From the NCBI GenBank assembly GCA_024403795.1, contig JAKSRD010000005.1, forward strand, positions 31,281-95,280: DNA of 64,000 bases. The letters run 5' to 3'. Positions within the stretch are counted from its first letter, which is position 1, and every line of letters begins with the position of its first letter. Origin of the DNA: Saccharofermentans sp. (lineage in GTDB: Bacteria > Bacillota > Clostridia > Saccharofermentanales > Saccharofermentanaceae). A program made the translations under genes and the position numbers. Under the pieces are notes generated by a model, which was given only the letters and a program-made list of their open reading frames with translations, was not told the origin of the DNA and made no database searches. This document shows, in pieces, positions 62,396-64,000 of this stretch.

Positions 62396-62427
62396 AAAGC
62401 CCCGTCAATCGGGGCTTTCGCTTTTTA
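62396..62427 (+). terminator. Terminator in right repeat
   Basis: GAAAGCCCC pairs with GGGGCTTTC, then TTTTT. Its stem is fully paired and its loop differs from that of the left copy. Confidence 0.8.
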
Positions 62428-62518
62428 ATGTCAACAAAATGTCAACAAGACTTTGAAATTCGGGTATTTTTTGGTACTTGAGAAGGCATTAAAAATACCA
62501 AGAGTTCTTTGCTTGGAT

Positions 62519-62527
62519 GATATAATT
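62519..62527 (+). promoter_or_regulatory. Extended -10 promoter in right repeat
   Basis: TG-A-TATAAT (TATAAT at 62522-62527), identical to the left copy; it lies 67 bp upstream of the ADP-ribosylglycohydrolase start. Confidence 0.5.
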
Positions 62528-62593
62528 TTCTTGTCTGAGGGAGTGATTCCTTAGTACAGAAAATCATCAGTGTTTTAATTTAATGGAAGAAAA

Positions 62594-63379
62594 ATGTACG
62601 GTGCTGTATTTGGAGACATAATAGGATCTTGCTATGAGTGGCATAATGTCAAATCAGAAGAATTTGAGCTGTTCCCAAGAGAAGCAAGATTTACGGATGA
62701 TTCAGTTTTGACAGTTGCTATAGCCGACAGCATTCTTAATATGGATCACACTTCTCCGCGAAAATGCTATGCGCAGCATATCAGGACTTATTACAACCGA
62801 TATCCGCATGCGGGTTTTGGACAGATGTTTATAGATTGGGCGGAATCTGATTCTCTCCGTGTCCAAAGAAGCTACGGAAATGGTGCATCGATGAGAGTTT
62901 CCGCAATTGGATGGGCATTTGATGATGTTGAGACAATAAAGAAACAGGTCAGCGAGAGTTGCTATTATACCCATCATAATCGTGAGGCTGTAAAATGCGC
63001 ACAAGCAGTTGCTTTGGCAGTGTATTATGCCCGCAAGGGTATTGATAAATCTGAAATCAAACATCGATTGACAGAAGAGTTTAATCTTTCTTTTGTTTCG
63101 ATATCTGATTTAAGAGACGGATATCAGTTTGATTCAAGATCTCTTTATTCAGTTCCTCCTGCCATAGAAGCCTTTTTCGAGACAGAAGACTATGAGTCAT
63201 GTATCAGAAGAGCAATTTCCTTAGGTGGAGACAGTGATACTATAGCGGCAATAGCCGGCGGAATTGCTGAAGCGTATTACAGAAAAATACCAAACCATAT
63301 AGTCAGCAGAGGCAAATTGATTCTCGACAGTGGACTAAAGCGTGTCCTGAATCAGTTTGAGGAAAGATATAATAAGTAG
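62594..63379 (+). CDS. ADP-ribosylglycohydrolase (DraG/ARH family)
   Basis: The enzyme family removes ADP-ribose from proteins or nucleic acids using two Mg ions. The 261-residue product has MYGAVFGDIIGSCYEW at the start, the metal site FTDDSVLT near residue 33, YGNGASMRVSAIGWAFDD near 94 and the second metal site GGDSDTIAAIAGGIAEAYY near 213. All metal ligands appear present. It is the first gene after the right repeat, presumably using the repeat's promoter. A link with KptA chemistry is suggestive only. Confidence 0.9.
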   Translation: MYGAVFGDIIGSCYEWHNVKSEEFELFPREARFTDDSVLTVAIADSILNMDHTSPRKCYAQHIRTYYNRYPHAGFGQMFIDWAESDSLRVQRSYGNGASMRVSAIGWAFDDVETIKKQVSESCYYTHHNREAVKCAQAVALAVYYARKGIDKSEIKHRLTEEFNLSFVSISDLRDGYQFDSRSLYSVPPAIEAFFETEDYESCIRRAISLGGDSDTIAAIAGGIAEAYYRKIPNHIVSRGKLILDSGLKRVLNQFEERYNK

Positions 63380-63462
63380 TGAAAATAATCAGTATAGATA
63401 ACAAAATCAGGAATTTAAATTTGCTAAGGCACAAATCAGGATTTGCAAGGAGGAGAAGGATC

Positions 63463-63813
63463 ATGGGCTTATTTGATAAGCTTAAGAAGAACAAGTCAAG
63501 TGCAGATTGGAATAACGCTTACAAAGCTAATCCGCATTTTTATTCAAAACCGGATGTAGATCCATTCTGTGCTTTTGCCTTGACTGAAGACACAGAAACC
63601 ATTTTGCCAAAGGCTCCACATTACGCTGTTGAAGGCAAGGAAATATCTGAATATAAACTTATGCTTGTAAGCATAACCAAAGACGGTGTCATCGGATCAT
63701 GCAATTACTTTGATGCCATCAGAAAACTTGAAGCGTATAAACTGGATACAGACAAAGACAATATCTTAGTTAAGGGGTTGTCTCTTTCAGAATTGGAAGG
63801 ATTATTAAAGTAA
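63463..63813 (+). CDS. Small protein of unknown function
   Basis: The ATG at 63463 follows AAGGAGGAG, giving 116 residues; the open frame extends upstream without a good site. It begins MGLFDKLKKNKSS, a start common to many small clostridial proteins. It continues with an alpha/beta region (SEYKLMLVSITKDGVIGS, LSLSELEGLLK). I do not recognise a family. It follows the ADP-ribosylglycohydrolase gene by 83 bp and ends with a terminator. Confidence 0.65.
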   Translation: MGLFDKLKKNKSSADWNNAYKANPHFYSKPDVDPFCAFALTEDTETILPKAPHYAVEGKEISEYKLMLVSITKDGVIGSCNYFDAIRKLEAYKLDTDKDNILVKGLSLSELEGLLK

Positions 63814-63871
63814 ATTTCTTGTTTTCCCATTCTTCAGGAAGTCTTTTTTTCACAATTCAATTCTAACAATA

Positions 63872-63900
63872 AACGGGCCCTTCGGGACCCGTTTTCTTTT
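63872..63900 (+). terminator. Intrinsic terminator after the small gene
   Basis: ACGGGCCC/GGGACCCGT stem with a TTC loop, followed by TTTCTTTT. Confidence 0.7.
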
Positions 63901-63910
63901 GAAATAGTTA

Positions 63911-63942
63911 GGGGCTATCTCGTTTTGTTTTGAGACAGCCCC
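63911..63942. repeat. Inverted repeat near the window end
   Basis: GGGGCTATCTC and GAGACAGCCCC pair over 11 bp with one mismatch or wobble. There is no strong T-run on either side. It may be a terminator or the edge of an element continuing past the window. Confidence 0.4.
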
Positions 63943-64000
63943 TTCTAGTACCATAGAAAGTGTAATTGTTAGAGAGTAATTAACTCAGACAGTTGCACTT

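Larger units (their letters stand above)
62371..62565 (+). repeat. 195-bp direct repeat, right copy (attR-like)
   Basis: It is the same length as the left copy with no gaps, about 94% identical, with a 72-bp identical core from ATGTCAACAAA onward. It even keeps the last guaA codons with a synonymous change (GAG TAC GAG TAA), although no guaA precedes it. Confidence 0.9.

Noticed and set aside
63911..63942. Terminal inverted repeat of an insertion sequence, because GAGACAGCCC also occurs at 12.49 kb
   Set aside because: The 12.49 kb copy is a perfectly formed terminator with a T-run; no transposase or target-site duplication is visible near either.

Overview
This window comes from the chromosome of a Gram-positive anaerobe, most likely class Clostridia of the Bacillota. 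The evidence is the S10 ribosomal protein cluster, the ffs-dnaX-ybaB-recR block, a Veg protein, DivIC, formate-tetrahydrofolate ligase, indolepyruvate:ferredoxin oxidoreductase, strong GGAGG ribosome binding sites and lipobox lipoproteins with no sign of an outer membrane. I cannot name the genus from the sequence alone.

Layout. 1-6.0 kb: minus-strand S10 operon (rpsJ-rplC-rplD-rplW-rplB-rpsS-rplV-rpsC-rplP-rpmC-rpsQ-rplN), with its own promoter and a roughly 310-nt structured leader ending in an attenuator-like terminator. 6.0-13.6 kb: a minus-strand envelope and division operon (CdaR-like regulator, ftsE, ftsX, an M23 endopeptidase, a methyltransferase, hslO), preceded by a separate MsmX/UgpC sugar-import ATPase. 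14.1-19.9 kb: plus-strand arginine genes argC-argB-argD-argF with a GNAT gene, running into convergent ispE. 20.0-31.9 kb: veg, fhs, a membrane-anchored beta-lactamase-fold pseudoenzyme, SRP RNA, dnaX-ybaB-recR-rqcP-like, divIC, an HI0933-type flavoprotein, a zinc-ribbon/HD-like protein and an Orn/Lys/Arg decarboxylase. 31.9-40.1 kb: a lipoprotein, a heterodimeric ABC exporter, an acyl-CoA synthetase and a sodium:solute symporter. 40.1-40.9 kb is gene-free and holds repeats and terminators. 40.9-45.4 kb: an aromatic 2-oxoacid module (iorA, iorB, thioesterase, phenylacetate-CoA ligase, ACT protein). 45.5-53.6 kb: a transglutaminase lipoprotein, an unusual operon joining MalF/MalG-type permeases to an HlyD-like adaptor and a MacB-periplasmic-domain protein, and a polytopic membrane protein. 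53.6-56.2 kb: pyk and a GMP synthetase lacking its glutaminase domain.

56.2-64 kb is accessory DNA. The 3' end of guaA and the 183 bp after it recur as a 195-bp direct repeat (about 94% identical) 6.2 kb downstream, enclosing an island. The island carries an unknown gene, several truncated genes, an orphan LXG-type toxin C-terminus with its probable immunity gene, a DUF4417 gene, an XRE repressor plus ImmA/IrrE metallopeptidase, and a KptA/Tpt1 RNA 2'-phosphotransferase. Beyond the second repeat lie an ADP-ribosylglycohydrolase and a small unknown gene. The divergent DUF4417/XRE promoters each carry the same 12-bp dyad (AGCG-AACA-CGCT) just downstream of the -10, and the XRE promoter also overlaps a perfect 35-bp palindrome. 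This looks like an ImmR/ImmA-type switch controlling a toxin-immunity operon. No integrase gene is visible in the window.

The island with its switch and flanking repeats is the strongest candidate for an undescribed system. The gene-free repeat region at 40.2-40.7 kb, the MalFG-HlyD-MacB operon and the S10 leader are the other parts worth following.
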